Source of the DNA: Leisingera sp. M658
Lineage (GTDB): Bacteria; Pseudomonadota; Alphaproteobacteria; Rhodobacterales; Rhodobacteraceae
NCBI RefSeq assembly: GCF_025144145.1
Contig: NZ_CP083546.1
Location: 1,938,501 to 2,002,500, forward strand
Reading direction: 5' to 3'
Length of the DNA: 64,000 nt
A program made the translations under genes and the position numbers. This document shows, in pieces, positions 27,558 to 38,440 of the stretch; within the stretch, counting starts at the first letter, position 1, and every line of letters starts with the position of its first letter. The notes beneath the pieces are model-generated. The model was given only the letters and a program-made list of their open reading frames with translations. It had not been told where the DNA came from and did not search any database.

Positions 27558-28766
27558 TCAGACCTTGCGCAGGGCCAGCACCGCGTTCAGCCCGCCAAAG
27601 GCAAAGGCGTTGGACAGGGCCACATCGACCTTGGCCTCGCGGGCCTCATTCGGCACCACATCCAGCGCGCATTCCGGATCGGGGTCTTCATAACCGATAG
27701 TCGGAGCGATCACCCCGTCGCGCAGCGCCATGATGCAGGCCAGCAACTCCACCGCACCGGTGCCGCCGATAAGATGGCCATGCATGGATTTGGTGGAGGA
27801 GATCATCAGCCTGTCCGCATGGGGGCCGAAAACATCCGCGACGGCAGCGCATTCAGTCTTGTCATTGGCGGCGGTGCCGGTGCCATGAGCGTTGATATAT
27901 CCCACCTCAGACGCGTTGATACGGGCATCCTGCAATGCGCCAGAAATGGCACGGGCGGCGCCCTGCTTGCTGGGCATCACGATGTCGGAAGCGTCCGAGG
28001 ACATGGCAAATCCGATGATTTCGCACAGAATTTCTGCATCGCGTGCCCTGGCGTGCTCATATTCTTCGAACACAAATATGCCTGCGCCCTCGCCCTGCAC
28101 CATACCATTGCGGTTGGCGCTGAACGGGCGGCAGGCGTCCTTGGACATCACCCGCAGCCCTTCCCAGGCCTTGACTCCGCCAAAGCACAGCATGGATTCA
28201 GAGCCGCCGGTGATCATTGCCGGGCTCATACCCGAGCGCACCATCTGAAACGCCTGCGCCATCGCGTGATTGGAGGACGCACAGGCCGTGGACACGGTGA
28301 AACTGGGCCCCTTGAGGTTGAACTGCATAGACACATGCCCGGCTGCCGCATTGTTCATCAGCTTAGGCACCACAAAGGGGTGCACCCGGTTCTTGCCGTC
28401 CTCATAAACGCTGCGGTAGTTCTCATCCAGCGTTTGCATGCCGCCGCCGGAGTTGCCCAGAACCACGCCGGCCTTGGCGGACAGATCGCCATGGAACTCC
28501 AGGCCTGATTGCTCGATCGCCTCTTTGGCCGCAGTCAAGGTGAACTGGGTGAACCGGTCATAGAGGCTCATCTGCTGGCGGTTGAACCGCCCTTCTGCCT
28601 CAAATCCGCGGACCTGGCCGCCGATGCGGATTGCCAGGCGGTCCACATCGCGAAACTCCAATTCTCCAATGCCGCAACGGCCTTCGCGCATGGCCTCCAG
28701 TGTGGCGGGCACGGAATGTCCCAGGGCATTGATGGTTCCAGCCCCGGTGATGACGACGCGCTTCAT
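27558..28766 (-). CDS. beta-ketoacyl-ACP synthase (FabF-like) of an envelope-lipid cluster
   Basis: A 402-residue condensing enzyme with an intact Cys-His-His triad: Cys near 162 (STACASSNHA), His near 294 (NAHGTGTAANDKTE) and His near 331 (SSTKSMHGHLIGG), plus the structural Lys at 326. It would extend an acyl chain on an acyl carrier protein. It starts 8 bases after a dedicated ACP gene and follows an lpxD paralogue, so it probably makes a special fatty acid for the outer membrane, unlike the housekeeping FabF. The product is not predictable from sequence. Confidence 0.88.
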   Translation of the reverse strand: MKRVVITGAGTINALGHSVPATLEAMREGRCGIGELEFRDVDRLAIRIGGQVRGFEAEGRFNRQQMSLYDRFTQFTLTAAKEAIEQSGLEFHGDLSAKAGVVLGNSGGGMQTLDENYRSVYEDGKNRVHPFVVPKLMNNAAAGHVSMQFNLKGPSFTVSTACASSNHAMAQAFQMVRSGMSPAMITGGSESMLCFGGVKAWEGLRVMSKDACRPFSANRNGMVQGEGAGIFVFEEYEHARARDAEILCEIIGFAMSSDASDIVMPSKQGAARAISGALQDARINASEVGYINAHGTGTAANDKTECAAVADVFGPHADRLMISSTKSMHGHLIGGTGAVELLACIMALRDGVIAPTIGYEDPDPECALDVVPNEAREAKVDVALSNAFAFGGLNAVLALRKV

Positions 28767-28774
28767 TGGCTATC

Positions 28775-29032
28775 TTACGCTTTTTCCAAAATCAGCTTGT
28801 CGATGCCTTCGACGATAGCCGCAACATTGGAAATGTTAAAATCACTGTTTTCGGGTTCATTGGCATTGAAGGGAATCGAAACATCAAACTCCTCTTCAAT
28901 GGCAAAGATGCTTTCCACCAGGCCCAGGCTGTCGATGCCCAGATCCTCCAACGTGCTGTCGAGGGTCACATCCGACGGCTCAAGAACTGCCTGTTCGGCA
29001 ATAATTGCAATGACCTTGTCCTGCGTGCTCAT
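28775..29032 (-). CDS. acyl carrier protein, specialised
   Basis: An 85-residue acidic carrier protein. The phosphopantetheine attachment serine is at about residue 35 (EDLGIDSLGLVES). An insertion-like segment (FNANEPENSDFN) after helix II makes it differ from the housekeeping AcpP and recalls AcpXL-type carriers. It lies between lpxD and a ketosynthase and presumably carries acyl chains for them. Confidence 0.9.
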   Translation of the reverse strand: MSTQDKVIAIIAEQAVLEPSDVTLDSTLEDLGIDSLGLVESIFAIEEEFDVSIPFNANEPENSDFNISNVAAIVEGIDKLILEKA

Positions 29033-29080
29033 GTGGAGATCCCCGACGTTGTGGCTGAGGCAGATGTAGTAATTCGGCCG

Positions 29081-30154
29081 TTACTTGAAAACAGCCTTTT
29101 TTAACAATTCGATGTCACGCATCAAACGCGGCAGGCGGCGTTGTGCTTTATACATCTCAGTGTGGGTCTCCATCTTGACGCTGGGATAGCCCATGATCAC
29201 CCGGCCCGCAGGCACGTTCGACAGGATCTTGGTGCCGCCGCCAGCGATCACCCCGTCGCCGATGAAAATATTGTCGACTACACCGCATTGGCCGCCCAGC
29301 ACCACGTTGTTGCCGACATCGACAGAACCGGAAATGCCGGTCTGGCCGCATAGCAGGCAATCATTCCCGACCCGGGTGTTGTGGCCCACATGCACCTGAT
29401 TGTCGAGCTTGCTGCCATTGCCGATCACCGTGTCGCGGATGGTGCCGTTGTCCAAAGTGCAATTGGAGCCGATTTCCACGTCATCACCAATGGTGACGGC
29501 TCCCAAAGAGTGGATGCGGACCCAGGCCTGCGCCCTGGCCTCGCCCTGATCGCCCATGGTCTTGCGGGCGTTTTCAGCACCGGAAACTTCGGGGGTGACA
29601 TAGGAAAATCCGTCGCCGCCGACGCGTGCGCCAGGCTGGGCACGGAAACGGGCGCCGATGGTTGCCCGGGCGCCGATCGAGACCATTTCGCGCAATTGAG
29701 CGTCTTCGCCAATCACAACATCTGTTCCGATATAGCAATGCGGACCGATGACCGAGCGGGCACCGATTTCGGCGCCGGCACCGATGACAGCCAGCGGCCC
29801 GACTGACACATCCTCACCCAGCTTGGCCGTAGGGTCGATCACTGCAGAGGGGTGAACACCGGCAGCAAACCCCTGCCCCCGGTCCAGAATCGCGGTTACG
29901 CCGGACATGGTCAGGCGCGGACGCGGAGCAAAAATAGCGGCCTTCAGACCAAATGACTGCCAGTCCGCCCCCTCCCACAGCACCGCGGCCTGCGCATTGC
30001 CAGCTTTAAGACCCTCGGCATATTTCGGCGCCATGGCCATGGCGATCTGATCTGCCTTTGCATCCTGCGGCTCCGCCGCGCCTGCAATTTGCAGGTCCAG
30101 GTCGCCCTGGGCTTCAATTCCCAGGGACTCAGCGATCTGGCGGATAGTGAACAT
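29081..30154 (-). CDS. lpxD: UDP-3-O-acylglucosamine N-acyltransferase (LpxD) paralogue
   Basis: A 357-residue protein with an N-terminal LpxD domain, a left-handed beta-helix of hexapeptide repeats from about residue 100, and a C-terminal helix. The catalytic His is visible in [14 protein letters not shown]. LpxD transfers a 3-hydroxyacyl chain from ACP to the lipid A precursor. Roseobacters usually carry lpxD in the bamA-fabZ-lpxA cluster, so this copy next to its own ACP and ketosynthase is probably a second, specialised enzyme. That is inference until the rest of the genome is checked. Confidence 0.85.
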   Translation of the reverse strand: MFTIRQIAESLGIEAQGDLDLQIAGAAEPQDAKADQIAMAMAPKYAEGLKAGNAQAAVLWEGADWQSFGLKAAIFAPRPRLTMSGVTAILDRGQGFAAGVHPSAVIDPTAKLGEDVSVGPLAVIGAGAEIGARSVIGPHCYIGTDVVIGEDAQLREMVSIGARATIGARFRAQPGARVGGDGFSYVTPEVSGAENARKTMGDQGEARAQAWVRIHSLGAVTIGDDVEIGSNCTLDNGTIRDTVIGNGSKLDNQVHVGHNTRVGNDCLLCGQTGISGSVDVGNNVVLGGQCGVVDNIFIGDGVIAGGGTKILSNVPAGRVIMGYPSVKMETHTEMYKAQRRLPRLMRDIELLKKAVFK

Positions 30155-30193
30155 GGCAGGCCCTTTCAGAATAATCCTGTGTGGGCCTGCTAT

Positions 30194-31822
30194 TTACCCT
30201 TGAACGCCGGGCAGTACCACCCCTGCCCGTTCCAGTGCCGCCCAGATCTTGGCGTCGCGGCCATAGACATCGCGGCGGAACTCTGCGCGGCCTTTGCTGG
30301 ACACAACGGCGGTCCGGTAGATGATATGCACCGGCACTTTCTGGTCCAGCGCCACCTTGGTTTCCTTGCCGCTGCTCAGGATGCGGTGGAAGAAATCTTT
30401 CGGGTTTTCGCTTTGCTTGGCCAGCAGCGCATAGGCGAATTCAAACGGTTGCGCCAGCCGGATACAGCCATGCGAGAATGCGCGCACTTCGCGGGCAAAC
30501 AGGCTCTTTTGCGGGGTGTCGTGCAGATAGATGTTGTATTTGTTCGGGAACATGAATTTGACCAGCCCCAGCGCGTTGCGGCTGCTGGGGGGCTGCCGCA
30601 TGGAGAACGGAAAGTTCCGCGCAGTATACTGTGAAAAATCAGCGGACCCTCGGTTCACCACCCGGCCGCGCCGATCGGTGATTTGGATATGGCCGACCGC
30701 ATTAGGGTTGCTCTGCAGCTTTGGCAGATACTCCTTGGTGATGATCGAGCGCGGCACATACCAGCTCGGGTTTATCACCATATGCTCCATCTCGTCGGAG
30801 AATTCCGGGCTGCGGCGGTCATGCGTGTTCTTGCCGATTACCGAACGGGTTTCAAAGGTCACATCACCATTATCAACGATTTTGGCAGTGAAATCCGTCT
30901 GGTTGACCAGAATGTGCCGCTCACCCCGGTCCGGTGTCAGCCAGCGTTCACGCTCCATCGCGATGATTATGGACTTCAAACGGTTGGAGACAGGTTTGTT
31001 TACCTCGGCGATTGTGCCAGCGCCAGCCACGCCGTCGGTTTCCAATCCATGATCGGATTGGAAGCTTTGCACAGCTTGCTCCAGCGCGGCGTCATAGCTG
31101 CGTGCAGCGCTCCGCTGCAAATACCCCATCGCCATCAGACGGTTCCGCAGGGCAATGACAGCCGGGCCCTGATCACCAGGCTCCAGTTTCTTGGCGTTGA
31201 CACCCGGCCCCCAGCCGCCCGCCGCAAGGATCTGCTCCAGCCGCAGTTTTTCGCGCATCAAACCGCGGTATTGCGGCGATTCCGGCACCAGGCTGCGCAT
31301 GTAAGCATAAGGCTGCTGATCCCGGATGCCCTCCAGAAAGCCGGTCCCGTCAACCGTATGTTTCTTGCGCACCATGCCATCGTCGATCCGCGACGGCACC
31401 AGCAGGCCAGTCTGCAGGTCAGTCGCATAATCCACCAGTGCCTGGCTCAGCGCGGCCTCGATGGTGCCGATATCACGTGTGGTGCGCACGCCGCGCATTT
31501 GCTGCAGCAGCGCGCTGACCTCGGCTGAACGGTCCGGCAGCCCATGGGCATTGGTTTCGTTCAACGCCGCTAACAGGGCGGTTCGGCGCTGGCGCGACGC
31601 CTCATCCGTGCCTGTCCAAATCGCCTGATATCCGTTTTCTCGGTAGAATTTGGCCACGGCATCGCTGCCGGAGGCGGCTTCAGCCACTGCTTGGCGGAAA
31701 GCCGCCGAAATTTCAGCCTGCGCTGAACTGGAAACAGTCCCCGCGGTCAGGCCGCCCAAGGCCAGGGCAAAAAGCCCTGCTTTAATCCCCGGCAAAAAGT
31801 TTCCTGCGGATGCGCGCGTCAT
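30194..31822 (-). CDS. L,D-transpeptidase of the YcbB (LdtD) type
   Basis: A 542-residue exported enzyme. The signal sequence is at residues 10-36, with a scaffold domain to about 205, a peptidoglycan-binding domain at about 212-275 (GDQGPAVIALRNRLMAMGYL), and a YkuD catalytic domain with His 434 (HDTP) and the motif SHGCIRL, Cys near 453. It makes 3-3 cross-links between meso-diaminopimelate residues in peptidoglycan, or attaches lipoproteins. The next gene, lpxD, starts 39 bases downstream in the same direction. Confidence 0.92.
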   Translation of the reverse strand: MTRASAGNFLPGIKAGLFALALGGLTAGTVSSSAQAEISAAFRQAVAEAASGSDAVAKFYRENGYQAIWTGTDEASRQRRTALLAALNETNAHGLPDRSAEVSALLQQMRGVRTTRDIGTIEAALSQALVDYATDLQTGLLVPSRIDDGMVRKKHTVDGTGFLEGIRDQQPYAYMRSLVPESPQYRGLMREKLRLEQILAAGGWGPGVNAKKLEPGDQGPAVIALRNRLMAMGYLQRSAARSYDAALEQAVQSFQSDHGLETDGVAGAGTIAEVNKPVSNRLKSIIIAMERERWLTPDRGERHILVNQTDFTAKIVDNGDVTFETRSVIGKNTHDRRSPEFSDEMEHMVINPSWYVPRSIITKEYLPKLQSNPNAVGHIQITDRRGRVVNRGSADFSQYTARNFPFSMRQPPSSRNALGLVKFMFPNKYNIYLHDTPQKSLFAREVRAFSHGCIRLAQPFEFAYALLAKQSENPKDFFHRILSSGKETKVALDQKVPVHIIYRTAVVSSKGRAEFRRDVYGRDAKIWAALERAGVVLPGVQG

Positions 31823-32170
31823 AATATCCGGTCCTTGAGCCGATTTTTGCTAATCTTAGCGGTGCCTATCTGAAATTCTGGTAAATGCCAGCCGGTGTTG
31901 TCCATTCACATTTGCGAAATGTTAACATTGATGCACCTATGCCGCGTCTAAGAAGCCCTGTTGCAACAGTCGCGGGGAAAAGTTCCATCGCCCTCCCCTT
32001 TTGCGCAAGAAATTGCCGAAAAACGGGCTATCCGTTCTAGTGCGGCAAACAAATGTTGGAACCAGATTCAGGCTGTGCCATACATGCCGCACGTTAACTA
32101 AGACAGTTGGCGAGCCCGTAACATCGGGCGATTAGGCAGGACTAGAAGCGTACGGGACGGCGCAGTGAAA
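31823..32170. other. Divergent intergenic region, transpeptidase / YcbK gene
   Basis: About 340 bases between two divergent cell-wall genes. I see no gene, no complete CtrA pair (isolated TTAAC half-sites only) and no RNA I recognise. It presumably holds both promoters. Confidence 0.5.
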
Positions 32171-32740
32171 ATGGCGAAAACCACGGGCACGGGGATCTCC
32201 CGGCGTTCTCTTTTGGGTGTATTTGCTGCAACCGCAGTGGCAGCAGCCCCGACTTTTTCCAATGCAGCAGGCTTCTTGCGAGGCGGCGGTGATATCCGCC
32301 GGATCCGCATGTACTCTGGCCGCACTGGCGAACGGTTGGACATGGTCTACTGGATCGACGGCCAGTACATCAAAGACGCGGTCAGGGAAGTCAATCATTT
32401 CATGCGCGATTGGCGGACGGATCAGGTCAAGGACATGGACCTTCGCACAATTGATATCATGGCCGCCTCGCACAATCTGCTGGATGTGAATGAGCCCTTT
32501 ATGCTGCTGTCCGGCTACCGCAGCCCGAAAACCAATGCAATGCTGCGCAGCCGCTCGCGCGGGGTGGCAAAGAACTCCCTGCATATGCGCGGCCAGGCTG
32601 CAGATCTGCGGCTGGCATCGCGGTCAGTGTCGCAAATGGCCAAGGCCGCCGAGGCCTGCCATGCCGGCGGCGTCGGTAAGTACCAGCGTTCGAATTTCGT
32701 GCATATGGATTGCGGTGTTGTCCGCACCTGGCGCGGCTGA
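32171..32740 (+). CDS. YcbK-family (DUF882, M15-like) Tat-exported protein
   Basis: About 189 residues from the ATG at 32171; a GTG at 32165 would add two. A twin-arginine signal (ISRRSLLGVFAATAVAA) leads to a peptidase-M15-like domain with the zinc-ligand pattern SLHMRGQAADLRL and YQRSNFVHMDCG. YcbK proteins are predicted murein or peptide hydrolases. It is divergent from the YcbB-type L,D-transpeptidase, a pairing that also occurs in enterobacteria (ycbB-ycbK) and supports a cell-wall role. Confidence 0.9.
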   Translation: MAKTTGTGISRRSLLGVFAATAVAAAPTFSNAAGFLRGGGDIRRIRMYSGRTGERLDMVYWIDGQYIKDAVREVNHFMRDWRTDQVKDMDLRTIDIMAASHNLLDVNEPFMLLSGYRSPKTNAMLRSRSRGVAKNSLHMRGQAADLRLASRSVSQMAKAAEACHAGGVGKYQRSNFVHMDCGVVRTWRG

Positions 32741-32763
32741 CCGCCATACCTTTGCAAGAATGC

Positions 32764-32792
32764 AAGCCTGCATAGCCTAGTGCGGGCTTTTT
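32764..32792 (+). terminator. Terminator after the YcbK gene
   Basis: AAGCCTGCA pairs with TGCGGGCTT (one G-T pair) around an 8-base loop, followed by a T run. Confidence 0.8.
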
Positions 32793-32908
32793 AGGTTTCA
32801 GAACACACGCCAGCCCGGAACGCCTCCAGCTTTGGCCATGAAATTGTAAACAGCCGGTTTTTCCCGTTGCAGAGGCTGCAAAGCACGGTTATACCCCGCT
32901 TTAACGAC

Positions 32909-32985
<77 letters not shown>

Positions 32986-33082
32986 AATCTCCCTGAAATT
33001 CCACCTAGACCCGCCCATCCAGGCTGCCAGCACTTGTTTCGAATAATGTGCTGAAATGTTCATCATCCATGCCTCCTGTGCC

Positions 33083-34192
33083 TTACTCCTGAAAATCGCT
33101 AACTGCGCTGGATAGCTCAGCCGCCGCCGCGTAAAACGCGAGGCTGCGAAGATAGCCTGGCGCTTCTTCGCCAAACGCTTTCAACACCTCTTCAGCCGGT
33201 TGCATGAAATCCCCGGCAAGTTCCGGCGGAGCTGAAAGAAACCTGCTGGCCCAAGCTTCATCGTCCAGCTCACCCCCAAAGAGCGTTCGGATTTCTTGAA
33301 CGATATCTTCAAATATCCCCGGTTCGGGTGTGTTCAGCGCCGCGTTGACCAATCTTCTAAGCTCTGTGCCGCGCTGGCCTTGCAGGGAATAATGCACCGC
33401 GGCAACTTGGCGCTTGTTCAGATGCAGCGGCAAATATCCCAGGGCGAGGTGTCCCTTTCCAGGCTTTGAAATCACGTTGAAACCGGCGTTTCGCCCATCA
33501 GCCGAAACTGTCACGGAATCTATGGGGAGAGCGCTAATGCCCGTAGCGGCTTCAAGAACCGATAAAAGTTCGGACTTTTCAATGGAGCCAGAGACCCCTG
33601 CATTTAGAGAGATGCCCGCGACCAGCACTTCCCGGCCTCTGAAAACCCTTGAGATTATCGCCCGCCCACGGAAATCATACGCCAGGACGTCAGCATACGG
33701 GCTGCATTCCGGATTGGCTTCAGGATAATACAATACGCTTTCTCCGGCAGACGGATCCATTTGGGTCAAGCGTTCGACGTCGAATTTGGCGAGTTTAGAC
33801 ATCGCAAAACGCCCAGCAGCGTCAATTGTTATGAGCCCCCCTGGCCCGGCGCCGCCTGATCCTCCGACAAGCAGTTCAGCGCTCATTGTCCCCAAGAACC
33901 CTGCCTCCTTACTGTCATGGGGACCTTTAATCGAAAGCGCAGGATAACATGTGTTTTTCTTATTGCTGCCGGCCCCCAGAATCCTTGTGCCTCTGTCTAC
34001 ATCAATCAGATCGCCAGGATAAATCGTATGAAGCTCTCTTGCAGGGAATGCCCCCAACGGCAGGAAGTAGAGCGCCTCCAACGCTCGGAACCGTGCTTGA
34101 ACCTGTGTCACATCGGGAGAGGAATGCCCAAAACCGGGTAAAAATGCTGCGGCAACCAGACTCACCACCGCTGCATATTTTGTTACACGCAT
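33083..34192 (-). CDS. exported protein of unknown function next to tRNA-Arg
   Basis: From the ATG at 34192 (GGAGGG nine bases upstream) the protein has 369 residues. It has a signal peptide (VTKYAAVVSLVAAAFLPGFG) and a mixed alpha/beta body with two cysteines (NTCYPAL, PECSPYA). The C-terminal acidic helical region runs from about residue 310. No family is recognised. Base composition is lower in GC than the neighbours. It lies alone, pointing at a tRNA gene, a common landing site for acquired DNA. Confidence 0.65.
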   Translation of the reverse strand: MRVTKYAAVVSLVAAAFLPGFGHSSPDVTQVQARFRALEALYFLPLGAFPARELHTIYPGDLIDVDRGTRILGAGSNKKNTCYPALSIKGPHDSKEAGFLGTMSAELLVGGSGGAGPGGLITIDAAGRFAMSKLAKFDVERLTQMDPSAGESVLYYPEANPECSPYADVLAYDFRGRAIISRVFRGREVLVAGISLNAGVSGSIEKSELLSVLEAATGISALPIDSVTVSADGRNAGFNVISKPGKGHLALGYLPLHLNKRQVAAVHYSLQGQRGTELRRLVNAALNTPEPGIFEDIVQEIRTLFGGELDDEAWASRFLSAPPELAGDFMQPAEEVLKAFGEEAPGYLRSLAFYAAAAELSSAVSDFQE

Positions 34193-34406
34193 TAGAATAC
34201 CCTCCGCTGTGCCTATAACCGGCAAGAGAGAAACTATGGCGTTGGCCCAGACTTTCTACCGCCAGTTCAGGATTTCTCAAAAATGCCTGCAGCCGTAGGT
34301 TATGTTCCAATTCAGCGGCTTTGCTTCCCCGCACGCTGACAACAGTGCCTCAAGCGCCCTCAGATGCCCCGTTGTTTGCACGGGTAAAATTTCACAGCTT
34401 TGGTCC

Positions 34407-35276
34407 CTACCGCCGAAGTGCCTGGCTAAAGGCCTCCAGCAGGGCTCTTTGCCGCGGCGATTTGCCAAGGCTTGGCGGCCAGGTCAGCCAATAGCCTTCA
34501 ATTATAGCCAGTTCCGGCGCAGGCGCGCATTCCAATTGCCCCGTTTGCAAGAGATTTGCAGCCAAAGCTTTGGATCCCAAAACAACACCCATTCCCAACC
34601 GGGCAGCCCGCAAGGCATGCGCCATGGAATCTACAGACACTGGACCGGCATCAGGTTCCGTTTCGCCCGTCACTCTGGCCCACTCCGCCCAGCCCGGCCG
34701 TTCTCCGCGCAATTCTATGACCGGTAGCTGCCGCCACCCGGCCGCTTTTCCAGGTGCTGTCATTGGCTGCAGCACTTCATTTGCCAGCAAGACCCCGTCG
34801 CGCCCCTGCCAGCCTCCGCGTCCGTAGCGGATATGCAAAGCCCCGTCGGCCGCCTCGAACTCCAGTCGCTTAGGAACGGTTTCCGTAACCAGGCGCAGGT
34901 CCGGGTAAGTCTTTGAAAACAAGCTTAGCCGCGGCAGCAAAAGCATCTCCAGATGCGATGGCAATGCCGCAACCCTCAGCTCCCGGGCACTTTGGCCAAA
35001 GAGATTTTCGGTGCCTTGTTCCAGAGCGAGCAGAGTATCATGGATCAGCGGCAGGTAACTTTCGCCATCCACTGTCAGCGTCACACCGCGTGCTGAGCGA
35101 ATAAACAACTGCCGCCCCAGCCAGGATTCCAGGTTTCGGATCCGCTGGCTGACCGCAGCCTGTGTGGCGCCGAATTCCTCCGCCGCAGCTGTGAAACTGC
35201 CAAGCCGACCAGCTGCTTCAAACACCTTCAGCCAGTCGAGCGGCGGCAAGCCCTGTTTGGTCGCTTTCTTAGGCAT
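34407..35276 (-). CDS. LysR-family regulator, probable activator of tmpAB
   Basis: A 289-residue LysR-type regulator with the winged helix at the N-terminus (LDWLKVFEAAGRLGSFTAAA, TQAAVSQRIRNLE) and a ligand-binding domain after. It resembles the GcvA branch. It is divergent from tmpA across a 98-base gap, which suggests that it senses a phosphonate or betaine-type ligand and switches on tmpAB. No T-N11-A site could be singled out with confidence. Confidence 0.85.
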   Translation of the reverse strand: MPKKATKQGLPPLDWLKVFEAAGRLGSFTAAAEEFGATQAAVSQRIRNLESWLGRQLFIRSARGVTLTVDGESYLPLIHDTLLALEQGTENLFGQSARELRVAALPSHLEMLLLPRLSLFSKTYPDLRLVTETVPKRLEFEAADGALHIRYGRGGWQGRDGVLLANEVLQPMTAPGKAAGWRQLPVIELRGERPGWAEWARVTGETEPDAGPVSVDSMAHALRAARLGMGVVLGSKALAANLLQTGQLECAPAPELAIIEGYWLTWPPSLGKSPRQRALLEAFSQALRR

Positions 35277-35320
35277 TAGAAAACCTAACCCTCAAACCCC
35301 GATTTCCGTCGTTCTCTTGA

Positions 35321-36508
<1,188 letters not shown>

Positions 36509-36511
36509 GTC

Positions 36512-37102
36512 ATGAGCAAGCCGGAGTTCTCTATGCTGACCCAGGACAACATTGTCGCCTTCATCGGCGATATCTTTGACCGCCGCGGCGACGAGGAATA
36601 CCTAGGCGAGCCGGTCACCATGACCGAGCATATGCTGCAAGGCGCCACCATTGCCGAAGCAAACGGTCAGCCGGAAGAGATTATCGTAGGAGCACTTCTC
36701 CACGATATCGGCCATTTCACCAGCGAGTTCGGCACTTTCTCCATGGATGACACCGAAGACCGGTTTCACGAAGAGGCCGGCGCCGAGGTGCTGGAACAGT
36801 TCTTCCCTTCTGTGATCACCGACTGCGTGCGGTACCATGTGGCGGCAAAGCGCTACCTCTGCGCCACCAAGCCCGAGTATTTCAAGCGTTTATCAGAGGC
36901 TTCCGTGCATTCGTTGAACCTGCAAGGCGGGCCGATGAATGCAGAAGAAGTGACCGAGATGGAGAAGAACCCAAACCTCAAGCAGATCATCGCCGTGCGC
37001 TATCTGGATGAGGCTGGTAAACGCGCGGACATGGAAACGCCTGATTACTGGCACTTTGCGCCGATGGTACAGCGAATGGTCGACAAACACATGAATGCTT
37101 GA
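36512..37102 (+). CDS. tmpB: HD-domain mixed-valent diiron oxygenase TmpB
   Basis: A 196-residue HD-domain oxygenase related to PhnZ. The diiron ligands can be assigned to His40, His64-Asp65, His86, His109 and Asp166. Tyr30 sits where PhnZ-type enzymes have the iron-coordinating tyrosine that moves on substrate binding, and Lys113 lies where phosphonate is held. TmpB cleaves the C-P bond of the TmpA product, (R)-1-hydroxy-2-trimethylaminoethylphosphonate, giving glycine betaine and phosphate. It is 3 bases after tmpA and is followed by a perfect bidirectional terminator. Confidence 0.87.
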   Translation: MSKPEFSMLTQDNIVAFIGDIFDRRGDEEYLGEPVTMTEHMLQGATIAEANGQPEEIIVGALLHDIGHFTSEFGTFSMDDTEDRFHEEAGAEVLEQFFPSVITDCVRYHVAAKRYLCATKPEYFKRLSEASVHSLNLQGGPMNAEEVTEMEKNPNLKQIIAVRYLDEAGKRADMETPDYWHFAPMVQRMVDKHMNA

Positions 37103-37172
37103 ACTTTCGCAAAGTGAAGCTGCCGGGACAAGTTGAAAACTCCCGTTTCCAGCTGCCTCAGTTCTGAAACAC

Positions 37173-37199
37173 AAAACGGCGCCCGTAGGGCGCCGTTTT
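37173..37199. terminator. Bidirectional terminator between tmpB and sufS
   Basis: AAAACGGCGCCC / GGGCGCCGTTTT is a perfect 12-bp stem with a 3-base loop. It serves the two converging operons. Confidence 0.93.
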
Positions 37200-37219
37200 C
37201 GTGGGTCAGTGGCAGCTCG

Positions 37220-38440
37220 TCAGACAAACAACTCGTGTGCCAATTCCAGCGCGTCGATCAGCGTGTCGACTTCTTCCTTGGTGTTGTAAAGGCCAAAAGA
37301 GGCACGGCATGTGGCAGACACGCCCAAATGATCCATCAGCGGTCCGGCGCAATGATGGCCCGCACGCACCGCCACACCTTTTTTGTCGAGGATGGTAGAG
37401 ACATCATGAGGATGTGCGGCACCCTCCATGGTGAAACTGAAAATCGCAGCTTTACCAACAGCTTGCCCCTGCACATTCACCCAATTCAGACCGGTCAGAC
37501 GTTGCATTGCATAATCGCGCAGCCCGCCCTCGTGCCTGGCGATATTGTCCATGCCGAGATCCATCATGTATTCCAGCGCTACGCCAAAGCCGATGGTCTG
37601 AACGATGCCCGGCGTGCCGGCCTCGAACTTCATTGGAGGATCATTGTAGATGATCTGCTCCTTGGAAACTTCCTTGATCATGTCGCCGCCGCCGATGAAC
37701 GGACGCATCTCAGCCATGCGTTCAGGCTTGATATATATCGCGCCCGAGCCGGAGGGGCCGTACAGCTTGTGACCGGTAATCGCGTAGAAGTCGCAACCGA
37801 TGTCCTGCACGTCGACCGGCATGTGGACCGCCCCTTGCGAGCCATCAACCAGTACCGGCACACCCTTGGCATGGGCGCCTTTGGTGATGGCCTTCACGTC
37901 CACCACAGTGCCCAGCACGTTTGAGCATTGCGTGACTGCAACCAGTTTGGTCTTGGGGGTGATCGCGTCGATCACCTTTTGCGGATCCAGGCTGCCGTCA
38001 TCTGCCACGTCGACCCATTTCAGCACCACGCCCTGGCGTTCACGCAGGAAGTGCCAGGGCACGATGTTTGCATGATGTTCCATAACCGACAGGATGATTT
38101 CATCCCCCGCTTCAAACCGCGGCATGGCCCAGCCATAGGCGACCAGATTGATGCCCTCGGTGGTGCCTGAATTCAGCACGATGGTGTTTTCATCCCCTGC
38201 ATTCAGGAAGCGGGAGATAATACCGCGTACGGCTTCGTACTTCTCGGTCGCTAGATTAGAAAGGAAGTGCAAGCCTCGGTGAACGTTGGAATATTCCTCG
38301 GAATAGGCACGTGTTACCGCGTCAATCACCACCTGCGGCTTCTGGGCGGACGCACCGTTGTCGAGGTAGGTCAGCGGCTTGCCGTTCACCTCCCGCGCAA
38401 GGATCGGAAAGTCGGCACGGATTTTTTCCACGTCATACAT
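37220..38440 (-). CDS. sufS: cysteine desulfurase SufS
   Basis: A 406-residue class II desulfurase using pyridoxal phosphate. The lysine that binds the cofactor is in AITGHKLYGPSG and the catalytic cysteine in GVSATCRASFGLYNT. The N-terminus (RADFPILAREVNGKPLTYLDN) is typical of SufS. It supplies sulfur to SufBCD. It is the last gene of the iscR-suf operon in this window and overlaps the upstream membrane-protein gene by 8 bases. No SufE, SufU or SufA gene follows before the terminator. Confidence 0.95.
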   Translation of the reverse strand: MYDVEKIRADFPILAREVNGKPLTYLDNGASAQKPQVVIDAVTRAYSEEYSNVHRGLHFLSNLATEKYEAVRGIISRFLNAGDENTIVLNSGTTEGINLVAYGWAMPRFEAGDEIILSVMEHHANIVPWHFLRERQGVVLKWVDVADDGSLDPQKVIDAITPKTKLVAVTQCSNVLGTVVDVKAITKGAHAKGVPVLVDGSQGAVHMPVDVQDIGCDFYAITGHKLYGPSGSGAIYIKPERMAEMRPFIGGGDMIKEVSKEQIIYNDPPMKFEAGTPGIVQTIGFGVALEYMMDLGMDNIARHEGGLRDYAMQRLTGLNWVNVQGQAVGKAAIFSFTMEGAAHPHDVSTILDKKGVAVRAGHHCAGPLMDHLGVSATCRASFGLYNTKEEVDTLIDALELAHELFV

